Assembly (NCBI GenBank): GCA_022577435.1 | Contig: JAKOON010000005.1 | Coordinates: 21,384,224-21,448,223 of the forward strand | DNA: 64,000 nt | Source: Embiotoca jacksoni | Lineage: Eukaryota; Chordata; Actinopteri; Embiotocidae | Reading direction: 5' to 3' | Shown here: one piece after another, positions 36,696 to 50,700 of the stretch | Numbering within the stretch: the stretch's first letter is position 1 | How the letters are laid out: each line of letters opens with the position of its first letter | Notes under the pieces: generated by a model | What the model was told of the DNA's origin: nothing | Database searches by the model: none | What the model saw: only the letters and a program-made list of their open reading frames with translations | Program-made: the position numbers and the translations under genes

Positions 36696-36759
36696 ATGTC
36701 CACGCCGAGGTTCAAAAAGGATAAAGAAATCATCGCGGAGTACGAGAGTCAAGTCAAAG
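36696..36759 (+). CDS. srgap1: SLIT-ROBO Rho GTPase-activating protein 1, first coding exon (partial gene)
   Basis: The exon encodes 21 residues plus one base, MSTPRFKKDKEIIAEYESQV then K, and ends AAAG|gtaagg. This is the N-terminus of the srGAP family F-BAR domain. The MSTP start and the EYESQVK ending fit srGAP1 better than srGAP2, which starts MTSPAKFKKDKEIIAEY. srGAPs bend membranes through an inverse F-BAR domain, inactivate Rho-family GTPases and bind ROBO receptors through an SH3 domain. The rest of the protein (about 1,080 residues in human) lies outside the window. Position downstream of rxylt1 on the same strand matches the human 12q14 order and supports the call. Human has one extra Ser after MSTP. 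Confidence 0.93.
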
Positions 36760-37067
36760 GTAAGGGAAGGTGAAATGTTTCGCGGGGAGCAAAAAGACTA
36801 ATTGGGACCAGGCTCGTTTCATCACTACCTGCATGAGTCATAGCCCGAGATGGTGGTGCGTTAAAAGTATACGAGTAAAGTGGGTAAAATAAGACGCCTG
36901 TTGGCTTTTACTGCAAGGCAAACTAGTACATGTACATCCAGAACATTCATCTTCGTGTAACTAATGTTGAATTACTTGCGTGCCTAAAGCAGTTGACTGA
37001 TATTGAATGACAGCATTACAAGGGGATAAATGGAATTAACAAAATAAATGCCTGGCAGATGAGTGGT

Positions 37068-37107
37068 AGGTGGGGGAGGGGAGGGGATGGGGGTGGGGTG
37101 GTGGGGA
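37068..37107 (+). repeat. G-rich tract, quadruplex-capable
   Basis: Six runs of four or more G within 40 bases, about 300 bp inside srgap1 intron 1. Confidence 0.75.
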
Positions 37108-37395
37108 GTCTTGCATGTGAAAGCCAATGAAAGTGCACGGCAGACTGACCACTGGTCCACAGAAGAAATCACTATCCTTCACATGTATTTAAACCCTTTA
37201 AAAATAGTTTGTACTTCCAGTCAAATACAGCCTTTTTTTTTTTCCTGCTGAAATACGTGCTCCTGTTCCTGCTTGGTCTGGTGCATTTTTGATATGTTGA
37301 TGTCTTTTAACAACCTGTTACTATTAGTTGGCGAGAGACTTTGTAGTTACCGCATTGTTCCCACAGCATTACAGCAAGATTATGAAACTGAAGAG

Positions 37396-37415
37396 GGGAG
37401 GGGGGGGGGGGGGGA
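37396..37415 (+). repeat. Poly(G) tract
   Basis: A G-rich run within srgap1 intron 1. Confidence 0.85.
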
Positions 37416-38355
37416 GCACAAGTTGAGGCAGCACACATGCATTAGGATTCACTGTGTTGCTCAGGGGCACTCAAGAAAAAAAACGATTGCTCGCAATTAG
37501 GTGCTTTATTTACTATTCCATACCTCCTTTTGTTTCCTGCTTTATGTCACAAACCCACTCACACACACTTAAAGACATCCAACTAGTATGTGTGCTGATT
37601 TAGGCTGGTGATTTAGAGGCGTGTACAACACCATAATGGTGCCACCCTAACTTATCTTGTCTCCTTCAAGTCCCCCATGCATGCAGAGCAGAGGGTAGTT
37701 TATACCCAGACAGACCAGCACAGGAAAGAGGCAGTTGCTGCTCCAGGGTAACCATGGGGATTTGGCCTCCAGCCAGCCAGCTCTGTTCTTTGGTGGCTTT
37801 AGCAATGCTGAAATACCACCTATTCACAATAGGGGAGGTGAGCAGAGGTCGGTGGGGGTTTTAAGGTGGGGGTCACAGAGAGAAGAAGCTGCTTGAGGAA
37901 TTACCAGCATGTGCATGTGGCAGAGCACAGGCTCTCATTTACAAGGAATGTTCAGGACCCTTTCTTTTCCCTGCGAGGATGACTAAGGGCTTTCAGCCTG
38001 TAATAAAGGATGATGCACAGTCATAGGGGATGCTGAACAAGATGTGACGAAGCCTCTCATTTGTCATGCAGAACCCAGTGGGAAAATAACAACAACCTGA
38101 TGCTGAGAATAGCTGTTGATAGCTTGACAGGACCACTGGAGCCTCAGTAAATCTGTGTTCAGGTGGATTGTTTTGTTGCAGATGCTGAATCAAATCCTCA
38201 GGCTAATGCTCTGAAGCTTGTCATGTATTGTAAATACTCCTGTGAGGATATTTTTTTTTTCTATGGGGAGTTAATGTCACAGGCAGTGCCTCGCTATTTG
38301 CATAAAGTACTGTATTGTGGTGTTGAATTTGAGAGTTGCTTTATTTCATTTTATT

Positions 38356-38357
<2 letters not shown>

Positions 38358-38386
<29 letters not shown>
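38358..38386. repeat. Poly(T) tract
   Basis: About 28 T bases. Confidence 0.9.
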
Positions 38387-40429
38387 GTCAGAGACATGTA
38401 ATAAACCAGAGAAACACGCTGCTTATTTTCAGCATATGCAGACATACCGTATCATCGCTCCAAAAGTTATTGGGTGTATGCTTGTTGTCAAGGATAACAA
38501 TGGGAGTCTTTAGTAGGTCAGATGACTCCTGTTCGTTTTTTGGAAAAAATAGCTGCCAGACTCATTAGGATATGAGCAATTAGAACGGGAAGAAAATGCT
38601 TGGTAATGTGGTTTTTGTTTGCATCCATTCAACATTAAGTATTCTGTTTTAGAGCAGCTCTTGATTTTGCAGTTGCGAAGCCTTTTTACGAGTGAGGAGT
38701 TTGCAGTGATAATGAGTGGGATCACAGCTGCAGTGGACCTATGACAGCCAGAGGCGGACTCTGGTGAACAGTCATTGATTACTCAAGAAGTCAAACGACG
38801 AAGCGGCCCAGAAAACAGCTGGAGCTCATGTTTGATCTTCTGGCCTGCATCCCCCTCCGTCTCACGGCTTAAAAATTTGTCTGATTTTCCAAATATTTCG
38901 ACAAATCTGCCGGTCAGTTGTTGCTCCATCTTACATAACTGCATCGACCTGAAGCCCTCTGCCCTGATTTTGACAGGAAGCACGTGCACTGTCATCCTGC
39001 AACTACGCATATTTACACCAACAATTCATCTTCTTTCTGAGAATCATCTTTTTTTTTTTTATATCCACACTCTTTTGATATTTTTTATGAGAGAAAGTGT
39101 GTGCTGAGTGGGATTCCTATTCAAATCCACTATATGAGGTATTTCATGTACTTTTCTATGGTGACTGCCTGAAAGCCAGCTGACACTACTGTTCTCAGGC
39201 CCGGCTTGTCATTCGGCTGACATTCACTTCTTAAGCACCCTCCGAAAGCCCTTTTTTTCCAAAACCTCCCACAGATGAAATGAAAATGGATGTGATTTCT
39301 CCAATTGAAGGAAATGATCCTTTTTATTGAAAAAGCTCTGTGGCTTGGGGATTTAATTTTTGCTAATTGCTAAGAATTGGCAGCTACATGAAGACTCGGC
39401 TTGTTTTGGAAAAACAAAAACATTAAGAAGATTGCGTTAAGACAGAGGAATTTGCTTGTGCATTATAGCACACATCAGTTGCAGCCAATTACAGACATTT
39501 TAAAGGGGAAGACGGTTTTGGGTTCTTTGGATGTTTTCTTTTTCTGTAGACTGGTGGAACAGAGCATTTGCAGCTCTGCCAAAGTGTGGCTTTCATGTCA
39601 GACTGTGGCTTGCTGTTTGTGGCCTGGGGGTCGTGACTCAGATGGCAGGACCCCTTGAGCCTCTGACAGGGGGTCCTCTCCTGTATCGTTATAAAGGCTG
39701 CCCTTTGACCTGCCTTCGCTGCTGTTTATAATCAGAGCCTTGCCCCTCCGCATACTCAAACAGAGTGGTCTGTTTATGTTTGTACGCAGAGGGATTAAAG
39801 GCAGGAAACTGCTCTTAGGTGGTGGGGTCTTGATTATATTTCCAATGAATAGGATTTGTCTTGTGGTTAAAAGCCCAAATAGTTGATTCATATCACAAAG
39901 AGTGGACTTATTACTGTCCAGTTGAATGGCTGAAGATGTGCATGTATGTGTTGATCACTATCCATCATGAAATCCAGATGTGACACAAATGTTGTATCTG
40001 AGGATTATGTGGAGTTAAAACTTGAATTTCACTTTAAATCGGTCTTTCGTGGTTTTTGTTGAAATAAATCCAGTATGTCACCAGACTTCAGTATATGATG
40101 GAGTGTAGAGTCTCTGTCCCAAATATACTTACTAATACCTCCTAGGCTGTTATCCCCCATTTGGTTCAGTCCAATGTTCAAAGAGGGCAAACTGCACCTA
40201 TTGAAGGCCAGAAGTTCACATCAACTTCCATATAGTGACCATCGTAATTGTGACTGGAGGAAGCAAGCGAGGAAATATAGAAAGTGATCAAGTTTGCGTA
40301 AATAGAAGGTTGGATGGATCAAATATGTGGGAAAACAGAAGTCAACCATGGCTTATTTCAAGTACCATACATGCAGTAAGTGAATTTAAGTCAGGTATTT
40401 AACTTACATGACCAATGCCACTTGTGTAA

Positions 40430-40690
40430 CGTCCTTATTTTGACTCAAACCGTCATCTTTTCCTCAACCTAACCAAGTAGTTTTGGTGCCTAAACCTAAC
40501 CAAACTGCAACCGTGTCACCATGTTATCTATGTGTTTATTGAACAAAAGAGGTCCAGTATAATTGTCGCTGGTCCTGTCCCAACAATCATAACTATGAGA
40601 CACAGCAGGCTCTTACTAGCCACATCTATGGTCCCAATGACAACCGATAACGGCCATTTAATGGGTCGATTACAGTCGAATGTGTGAGTG
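40430..40690. repeat. Interspersed repeat remnant (CCTAACCAAGTAG type)
   Basis: The words ctcaacctaaccaagtag, tgcctaaacctaaccaaactg and, further on, ggtcccaatgacaaccgataacggcc resemble a repeat seen often in fish introns. The copy is old and its ends cannot be fixed. Confidence 0.35.
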
Positions 40691-43600
40691 TTTGGACTGC
40701 TGAAGCTGCCGTCTCTTTATTAAGAAATATCCTTCAGGCTCATCTTGCTGGAAAAAAAATACATTTTACATTATAAAACATTGGGAACGCTTTAACAAGT
40801 AGCCCATTTAGAAAAAGAAATAGTGATTTCACAGATGGAACCTGAAATTGGTCCTTAAGTCTCTTGATTGGCTTTTATTCAAACCAGCATCACATTCACA
40901 CATTAGAGACACCAACATTAAACAGCTTCTAACCAATTTTACATCAGATGTTTTTAGTCGAAGTGTAACACAGGAATGTGTCTCCATGATTTTGTTTTGT
41001 TTTGTTTCCAGTCATAATTCTTTTTAATTTAATTTAATAATAATTGTTTTAAGTAAATGCTTATCCAGGTTATCAATCATCTAAAAACATGCCTATCACA
41101 TCACAAAGTCCAGTGTGCCTTTGTATGATTTTTTTTTAGTAATATGAAACGAGAAAAGTGCAGCATATTTGAGAAACTGTGTTTTTTTTTTATTCAACAT
41201 GTAACTTGAAATTGTCAACAGTTGGTTCTTTCCATTGACATAACAGATTAATGGTTTATTGTAGGAACAGATGCTTTATGATATTCTTTGCTTTGGGTCC
41301 ATCCAAGTCCAATCGAGACTTCGATAGAGACATGAATGTCCTTTTGTCACCTTTGTGTTCTCGTTTAGTAAATATTGTCAGTTGTGAGTTTAGGGGCGCG
41401 AGTGGATCTGAAGCAGGCTGTCACTACAACATGACCTTTTCCTGTCCCATTAACAGCATGCTGACGGAGTCATGTGATGAAGTGCCTCTCTTCATGTACA
41501 GGCTCAGATTTAACTTACTTTTTCTTTTCTTTTTTTTTTTTTAACTACTTTCCCCTCTGCCATATATTTTCTGCTCAGCTCATCAATTAACATAAACAGC
41601 TACTTTATAAAGCTGAGAAACAAATTCTTAAACACTTCCCGCAGCAGTGAAGTTGTAAGTCTTACTCCACAGTGGATACTGGTGGATCTGCGATGCTCCA
41701 TCTTTGCAGCATCTCTGAGGTGTTGATATGGGTTAGAGGCTGAAAGACTAATGGAATTCTAATGCCTCCTGGAGCACTTCTCCACAGCATCACACGTCCA
41801 TTCACACACTTGCCATCTGTTTTTTTTTACCACCCCTCCTTCTATAACTGTTTGTGTGTCTGTCGTGTGTTTCCAAACGGTGGTATGGCCCTGGGTGTGG
41901 CGTTTCTGCATGAACGTGCGTTTGCATGGCTGGCTGAATTGTTATTGACAGCACCATCTGTGGCCACTCACCCTTTTTGCAGTTTTAATAAACTCTGCTG
42001 GGCAAAACCAAGGCTTTATGCTCCCTGCTGGGCTTTTCATTGGAGCCACAAAGGCCACCAGGACATCACTGCAGCCCCCGACCCTTACCAAACCAGCCCT
42101 AATCCATGTCCCTGTATTCCCCAAACCAAACCAACAAGAAGCCTGGTGTATTGTTTCCAGCATCAACACTGGTTATTTCAATTTCTTCACAGAAAGCGTG
42201 ACCCGTACTGACGCTGTTCCGACTGAGAATGAATCATGCATAGATTAAAAAGTTTTTTCATTGAAAAGTTGACCGTGCCATGTTCTACTGCTACCTTCCC
42301 CCCGCTCTCTGTTGGTCATTAGGGACATAGAGAAGACTACCTGTGAGTGCATGATAATGAGCTGGATGAGATTCAGAGGCTGCACTGTTTTACCTAATAG
42401 GAGGTACAGGGTGTAAATGGATTTGGACCATAGTTATAGAAAAGTAAAACAAAAAGAAAAAAAAACTGAAAGGGGAAACTTGAAATAAGAGGGAGTTAAA
42501 GTGGGATTGGGGAGATATTTTGGCCACTTTCTGGACAACTTTAATTCCTTTGAAGCACTGCTGGGACCCAGCAGATGGACAGACAGGAAGGCAGACAGAC
42601 ACAGTTTGACCATCAGGCCATGCTGCTGCCTGCCACCCATTTAGGGCTGGATTAGGGGGAAGGAGATTGGGGGGAGGGGAGAGGACGGTATGAGGTCAGG
42701 GCAGGAATAAGTGAAGGCGGAGGTCATAAGGTCCGACTTGGTTGACTTGTTTTAATCTGCGCCTGTGTGTGTGTGTTCAGCCGATTCATCTGTTGGATGT
42801 AAGTTGTTTATGTGGTTAACGGTGGTGAAAGCTTTTTAGTATTCTGTAAATGTAACATTTTCTTGTGGGTTCTTGCTTTCTGCGTTTATTCAAACAATAC
42901 GACATTTGCCACCTTGACTTCTTTTCCACGTCAAGGGCTTGATTGACCAGGACAGTCGGTTAAAGTTTCCCTCCTGCATAGATTGAACACCTAAAAACTC
43001 ATTCCTAGGTATAAAATTTCGTATTTAGAATGTATTTTAGAGAAAATAAAATCCCCTGATGCCTTAAAGTGACTTAAATGTAACTGAACACCTTTGCCTT
43101 CAATCGGTATGCCTGGATCTATGGATATGCAAATAGTCCCCGCCTCTGTCTTTCCCCTCCCCTCCACTGCTGCCCTGCTGCCAAAACTGCATGATATGGA
43201 CAGCCTTACCACACATGCTGATGTGATTGGTTCCTGAGATGTGTGACATATGAAACCCTTCCTGTCTGAATCTGTGTTTTTAAGACTATCAAACTTTGAC
43301 TACAGTTCCAAAACAGAAAACCTCAACCATGGTAATGAGTGCTTATTTCACTCATGATATATCTTCAAACATATAAAAAAACAACATATGAACATGTTAA
43401 CAAGAATTAAAAGTTTGTTTTTAGTAAGCTGTGGTTTGCTTCTTGGCTCAGATACTCATCATTAACCTGCTGGGCATTGAAGCTGACCTCTGTGGGGTTC
43501 ATCTACTGCACAAGAAAAGCCTCATTATGCTCAAGATGTTACCTCAACTGTTTTCCTGGATCTCTCAACACACCACTATGCTTTGTTAAGAGCTGAATTT

Positions 43601-46600
43601 CTATGGGATGTAAAGTATTGAGTCCCTCAGATCAACCGCTGATGTGCTATAAGAGGAGGGTCAAACATGTCACATTTTAATTACGGTGTCCTACTCATAT
43701 TATCTTTGTGATTGTAGTCGTAAGTAAGAAAGTTAACAGTTTGACTTCTGTCTACTGTAAAATATGATTTTGTGCGCATGCTGCAGAGGTCAACAACATA
43801 AATTGAATACAGAGCTTTGGATTTGAATCGCTAGCTGTGGTGGAAAAATGGAGCCAATGCTGGCCAAACAACAAAAGTCCACAAGTTTTATGTTCCTACT
43901 TTGTGTTAGCCTGCAGACTGCGATTTACTGTAACCCAGTAGATACTAATCTAACTACCAACACATCTTATGCAGACTGGTTTATGGTTAATGTGGACAAT
44001 ATAAAACCGTAATAAAAACTGTTGTAATCTTGATCTTTATAGTTGTGTGCAATACAGACAAATGACACATTCTTACACGGAAAGTGCAGTTTATTGCAGG
44101 CTGCTGCATTGTTAGATTTCAGCAATTATTATGGTGAATACAGCTACTTATCATAACTAGTAAACAAAAGGCTTGGATGTGCTTGGTTCCACCTTAAATT
44201 AGGACAAGGTTTTGTGTAATGTTTTGACTTCGTTACAGCACCGAGACATAAACAAGCCAAGCCCAAAGTGATAAGAAATCTTGTCTTATTTTAAAAGCTT
44301 AAAGATGTTCAGTCTCTTAGCAACAACTGAACTGTGTATTTCACTTTATCTGATCCCGAGCCCTCACTTGTGTCTTTATAGCTCAGTACTTCTGAATGCC
44401 TTCAGCTGGCGGCCATCCCAGCTTTTCTGAAATAATGTAATTCAAAACAATCAAATGTTTGGCACAAATGACAACTAATATAATGCTGGCAAGTCGAGCC
44501 TTGTCAGTGTTCATCAAATGGTTGGTCATATTTTCTCCACCTGACAAACAGCAGTAAATTACAGCTATTAATAAGTGACTCGCTATTAAGAAAATGCATG
44601 TTCTTATAGGATTCACGCTATATGCTTAACTGAATAGTAAATGTATCTAGTAGCTATTCTCAGAAATGCAATATCCTTGAAGTCAGCTATTCATCTTCCT
44701 GGCTGACATGTCATTTCGCTGGAACTTTTCCTCCCTCAAAGTTGTCTTCTCAGGCAGATCTTATGTCCTGGCCATGTATGATGAAGGGGGAAAAAAATGA
44801 CCCACATCCAAGAACTGTTTTGCTGGTGCTGGATCAGAAAAGACAATTCTTCATCACAAGAAGAAGGCTGTGTATTACCCCCACGTATAAGCTTCTTTTT
44901 CAATCTTAATCATTGTGATGCATGTGAAAAACATTAACATAGACTGCAAAATTACATCAGACTTTTTCACGAGCAGCTACAAAGTCATCCATTTCTTCCC
45001 TCAATAATCACAAACATCCCATTGGCTCTGGCATATAATGTAATTTACACAAAGTGTAAAGTTTCACACATCTCTCCAAAACAATTCTTCCCCTCACCCG
45101 CTGTCGTAAATTCTCTTTCCCATCCACCCTTAACACTGATGGACAGAAGTTTAATTTACTAATCTTGTAACTCCTCCTTGTCCCCTCCCCCCATTTTCCT
45201 TTCTTCTATCTTGACCTCATGACCTGAGGGAGGCAGGCTTTGAGTCCTCATAATCAATAGCCAAGGATCACCCCCAGAGGCTGCTGCCCCGAGGGCAAGT
45301 GTGGGGAGGGAGATAGTGTTATAAAAAAAAACGAGGCGGTCAATAACTTGTCAACAAAAGGCTTCATCTCTTTTGTGTCTGTAAGTCTGGTTGAATATGG
45401 CTTCAAGTCAAGACGCCACCGCTGTCTTTTATTTCGAAATATAATGGGAGTCTTGCAGCTGCGGACACCCCAAAATGTCTGCAGGTTTTTATGTGGTCAC
45501 CCCGCTCTGCGTTCCCTCGGCGCACGCCGTCTGTTTTTAGTAGTGCAGGGAGGAACTGGAAGAAGTTTCCCATGGTCTCAGCTCTCAGCTTATCAGCCTC
45601 ACAATAAAGGCTCATTGTGGGTTTGCAGCAGGAGGAGGCCCGAGCCGAGTGTGCACGAGCTACGGCTGGTGTGTGAGCAGCCTCGGGCAGGTCTCTCCTG
45701 CAGCCTCCCTGGAGAAGGAAACTGGAGCTCTCGCTGTGGTTTCAGCCCCAGATATGTGGGCTGCTTGGATATATAAAAGAAAAAGAGCCATTTACGGATA
45801 AAGGTCTGTCAGCCATGTTCCTCTGCTGCTCTCGAGTCCTACTGCCAGTGGTCACACGTGGAGAAAGGCCCAGTCAGTCCTTCTTTTGTCTGTGTTATGT
45901 CCCTTCTCACTCCCTCTGTTTCTAAACTTCAAAGAGATTTTCTTCTTCATGTTAAACAGTAAAATAAACTTGATTTGATAGATGAAGCTGAAGTTATATA
46001 TTTAGTTCTCTTTTGTCCTTTTAAGCATATTTTCCTCTCTGCGACGTTGGTCAGCTGTTTCCACAAATAACACCATGATTTTTTTTTTCTATCATGAGGC
46101 CTCATGTCATGCGGTTGTTATGCAATAGATGAAATAGATGATATTTCTTGCCTGAGGTTTACAGTCAGATGAAAGAAAAGAATCCAACTGAGTCATCAAC
46201 TATTTGTAGAACACTTACACAGTCATACACACAGCAGACTAATTGATACTATGAGGCTGATGGAAATGTTGGGGACATATAGCTTGTTTGGTGTTCAGTT
46301 CCCGTCTGTCTTGCGCTGTCCTGTCACTGACCCTCTGCTGGCAGCCGCCTGTCCAGGTCAACTTCACCCTTCAGTCAGCAAACCACTGACCTCTGACCTG
46401 ATTTCCCAGGTCTCTGCTCACCCAACTCTGTTCAGCTGGGTGGATGTGTCTGTTGTGTAGACGGCCATCAGAGTTTTCAGTCCCATAGTTTTCAGCTTGA
46501 ACGTTATACTCTAACGTGCAACTTAACTGCAAAGTAACTGGCAAACCTGTTCTTTGAAGTTATTGGAATTGATTATCATGAGCTATTAGTTTGAGCCGCT

Positions 46601-47693
46601 GTAACCAAACTCAGGAAGAAAATTAGGAACTGAACTGCCCTTCGGACATTCTTGTTTCTGTTTCCACCACATCCTAAGAACCATAAACCTTTGGCAAAGT
46701 AGTTTAATAACTTCTTGACAAAACTCTGAAGATCATGTTAGTCTTTGTATTTGTAGCGAAACTACTCTGATATTTGGATGAATGTAACCTTTAATGAAAC
46801 AAACAGCAAATTTAGTTTCTTTTCTTTAGTTGATAGCTCTTAAGATCACTGCTCCCAGTCAGCCGCACATACTTTCAGCTGTCAGTATTAATGATAGTGG
46901 GACTCTTATTTTCTGGGTGAATGAATCTGTACACAAGTTTTGTATTTGACTAGTCAGCTACATCAAGTCTTGCACACTTTAATCCCTAAAAATCCTCAGC
47001 TGTAGTAAAGTGGAATCCCCAGAGCAGGTTTTTTTCTTGGCACCAGTAACTGTGGCAGAAAACTAAATGTCATCTCCATATACATTTGATCAAATGCAAA
47101 TTCAATTCCCAAGTTACTCAAATGGTTCATGGGCTAGTTGTAAGTTCCTGCTGTGGCTATTGTTGTTTTTTTAGTGAGAGACTAATCATTAGCATAACAA
47201 ACTTATTTAAACCACATTTCCAATTGTTTTAATGATGAATAAAATCTTGTGAAGGGCAGAACATGGCAGTACTGCAGGTCGCTGCTACTGAGTTCTTGGA
47301 AAACTTTGCAGTGTCATTTCATTTCCTGGTGGATTTCTTTTTAGGTTAGGATGAAGTGCAGCACATTGCTGTCCGCATGAAGCCCCTGCAGACTGACAGT
47401 CCATTTTATTATAGTTTAATTGGAGTGGCATGAGCTGCAAAAGAAAAGTTAGTTATTTTACATCGAACTGGACTGGAAATGGAACGAGCATTATGCTGTC
47501 CCGATCTGCCCCGTTTCTCATAACGCAAAGTGGAGCAAAGCCCATCTGACACAAGAAAAATAGTACACAGGACACTTATTTTTAAATCTCTCCCTTAATT
47601 ATAGATTGTGATCTGCTCCTGGAGCAGGATGACAGGAATTGCTGGAGCACTATTATAGGTGGGAAATAAGCTTGTTTAGAGCTATTAAAAAGA

Positions 47694-47695
<2 letters not shown>

Positions 47696-47744
<49 letters not shown>
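47696..47744. repeat. (GT)n microsatellite
   Basis: About 24 GT units, followed by gcgcatgcgtgc. Confidence 0.97.
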
Positions 47745-47747
<3 letters not shown>

Positions 47748-50700
47748 ATGCGTGCATACACTTGCTCAGTCAGCTGCCCAGCGTGGATACAGACACTGCG
47801 GGCATGCCTCATGTATCTCATTTTTTAATCAGGCAGTGTGGAGGAAGCTCCCGTCTCCCCTGGGGTCCTGTGATTTGTCCTGGTTAATGGTGTGTCAGAA
47901 GGATGTGATGCACGGTAACCTGGTGAGGTGTGTGGCACATGCGTGGCCGGGCCGTTGCTCTCTCGCACACGAATAAGGGGGGCCTCCGACCTCGCAGCTC
48001 TGCGGGAGACAGAAAAGAGAAAGCCCCAGATTTGCTCGCTATAGTGTAGAAAAACAAAGAGCAATGAAAGCTGATCTGTCTGTTCTTTTCTTCTTCCTCC
48101 CTCTTTGTCCGTTGCTCTGGCACTCTGAGCAGCGGCCCGAAGGTTGGTCACATTCTCTGGCCGTTGCCGGCTCAGTTCTCATGTGTTAATCCGAAAGCAT
48201 TGGGTGGATCCCGACGGGGTTTCCTCCTGCAGGCAAAACTGATGTTGGATTTCATCTGTCTTGTCAACTTTGTAGGGAAGATAACAAAAGCTTTTAACAA
48301 CATATTCTGATGGACATTTTCTTCAGTGTCATGACATGTCATCTCAGCACCTGAGAGCCAGACTGAGAGCCTGCTCTCAGAGTAAGCCTCTAGCACTTAG
48401 AAAAGTGGGAGAGGATTGGCAGTTAAAGCCTTCCTGAGGGTAGGTCGGAGGAGATAACGACACGTAACTCTCTGTCACTTCCTCCATATTGGCTTCCACT
48501 ATAATTATCTGGAAATGAGGTCCTGTGAAGTCTCCTTATTCTTTCGTCTTTTCGCTCTTTCTCTGTGAGTGTGAGTGTGTGAGTGTGCGCTGCTCATGTT
48601 AACCTGTCTTGACCTCTGTGGGGCGTGGGGGCACATTGTGGACTTCCTCATTCTTCATGGCTTGCCTTTCACCGCCAGATGCCTTGGGAGAAACCAATCC
48701 CTGCTGGCTGTGACTGTGACTGTGACAAGAGGCCTGATTGGCTCTCAGGCTACAGTGAGGGCACTCCGTCTGAAACCCGAGTGAGGAGAAAGATGAGGAT
48801 GTGATCTGAACTACGACTGATGGATTTTTTTTTTTAGGCAAAGTAAGGTTCAGAGAAACAAGCTAAAAATGACCAAACTTCATGTATTATTCTAATAATG
48901 GTCAGATAATAACTTTTATTGGGATGTTGCTCTATTGCATAATTGTCTGTTATTTTAGAACAGGTTTTTTAATGATGTCAGATTTTTTGTCACTATGCGA
49001 GTCAAGAGAAGTACTTTTAGAAACCATGACGAAGGTTAAACATCGGAAGAAATGGTAAATAAACCTCAACACTTGAGATAAATATTAGAAATATTATTCA
49101 TTCATTCATTCATTTTTACCACCTCCTTGTAATTGCTTCATATCTTTGCTACAAATGAAACAATTCAAAGAGTCTACAGTCATGTCAGCAGCTCTCAGGC
49201 AGTACAAGTATCTCTACCGAAATGTTAACATCAGCACACTGACTATGACATCTTAAAACATACCAAGGGTTAGCAGATATAGTGTTGACAGGTTGACAAA
49301 AATATCTCTTGTTTGCAGGTTTTCTGGTCATAAAATCGAAAGTTTTCTCCCGATATTGGGTCACCAAAATTATTACAAATTATCTTGAGCGAGACATTTC
49401 TCTAAAAAAAGAAATATATCAACCTCATTGTGGAGCTGAGGGAAAGTTACAGCATCAATAAATGCCCCCTCTGAGCATCATGACTGAATGAACAACTACA
49501 ACTGAGTATTTCTCTCGAGTTTCAGAGTTTTGTCCTCAATCTGACTGTTTCTTCCCACTTTTAGACTCCTCTGTCAGGTGGGGCTCTCTAAAGTTGATGT
49601 GATGGTTTGGGAAGAGGAATGTGAAGGAAATATTTATCTGTGACTCCCTTTAAAACCACCAAACTCAACTGCACTGCAGTCAGTGAGCTGTCTCGATCAA
49701 GGCAGCCTCATTATTATGCCCTTGCAGTGCAGCTTTGGCCTTACAGATTTTGTTGCATCAGGCTGAGAGCAAAGAATTCCAAATCCTTTAGTATAGCATT
49801 AAATTCCCTCTTTCTTTTAATGTTTGCTTTGAGCTGTCAGTTTGGTTAGTTACAGCTCAAGGAACACAGGGTGCTACATAATATTTTTGCTTAATTCTGG
49901 GAATGTTTGAAACCTGATGATGAAATGATCATGATTGTAGGCTTAAGACAGACCTCTTTCTTGGGCTCTGATGATTCTTTCACAGCCCTTAAAACAGCCA
50001 TTAAAAATGCATGTGTGCACATTTGGATGAAACTAAAAAAAAGTGTATCATATCAGCATAATTATATCTCTTTGATTTTTAGATTATGCTTTTGCTTTGA
50101 AGTTTGGCTCTTGGCAAAGTTTCAGTGCCGTTTTCCTTTAGCTGTAGGAAAAGACCCTCCACAAATGTCTGTGTTGGTGGGAACTGGCTTGAATACACGT
50201 TTTAAGTTGAATTCTAGGTTCTTAAATTATTGTCACCATAAACTCAGCTAATTATATGCCTTAAAAGTAGACAAAATGACTATGTATTTACTGTGGCTAT
50301 CAGGTTTGGGATCTTAGTACAGATCAGTCAGTTTTGTGACCAAGTGGATTCTGTAGCATAAGTGTCTTTTCCTTTTGTGTATGTGAAATAATTCTTCTCC
50401 CATCTTAAACACAAGCAATGCCCCGCCACCCAACCCCCCACTACCCTCCACCTGCCCTTAATTCTCAACCCTCAATCTTCAATCCCAGTTTTAGCTCACC
50501 CATCCATGCACCTCATTACTCTCACCCCCAACCTGTCCTGCTCAGCCCCAACCCGTGTGCCCTCAATCCTCAGCCTGTGACCAGCCAAGCTGAAGGCCAA
50601 AGTCATATTGATACTCTTGATGCTGACATTCGGACTGTGCTGAGGAGGAACCGGGTCTTGGATGAAAAAGTGGATCACGTATCGACACTTGTCGAGATGT

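Noticed and set aside
41762..42211. 149-codon plus-strand frame
   Set aside because: No domain, no splice context, and composition like the surrounding intron.
45348..45776. 142-codon plus-strand frame in srgap1 intron 1
   Set aside because: No domain or fitting splice sites. The GC-rich patch around 45410-45770 explains the lack of stops.
47582..48151. Frames over the GT microsatellite and its flank
   Set aside because: Repeat-driven and overlapping on both strands, with no protein family resemblance.
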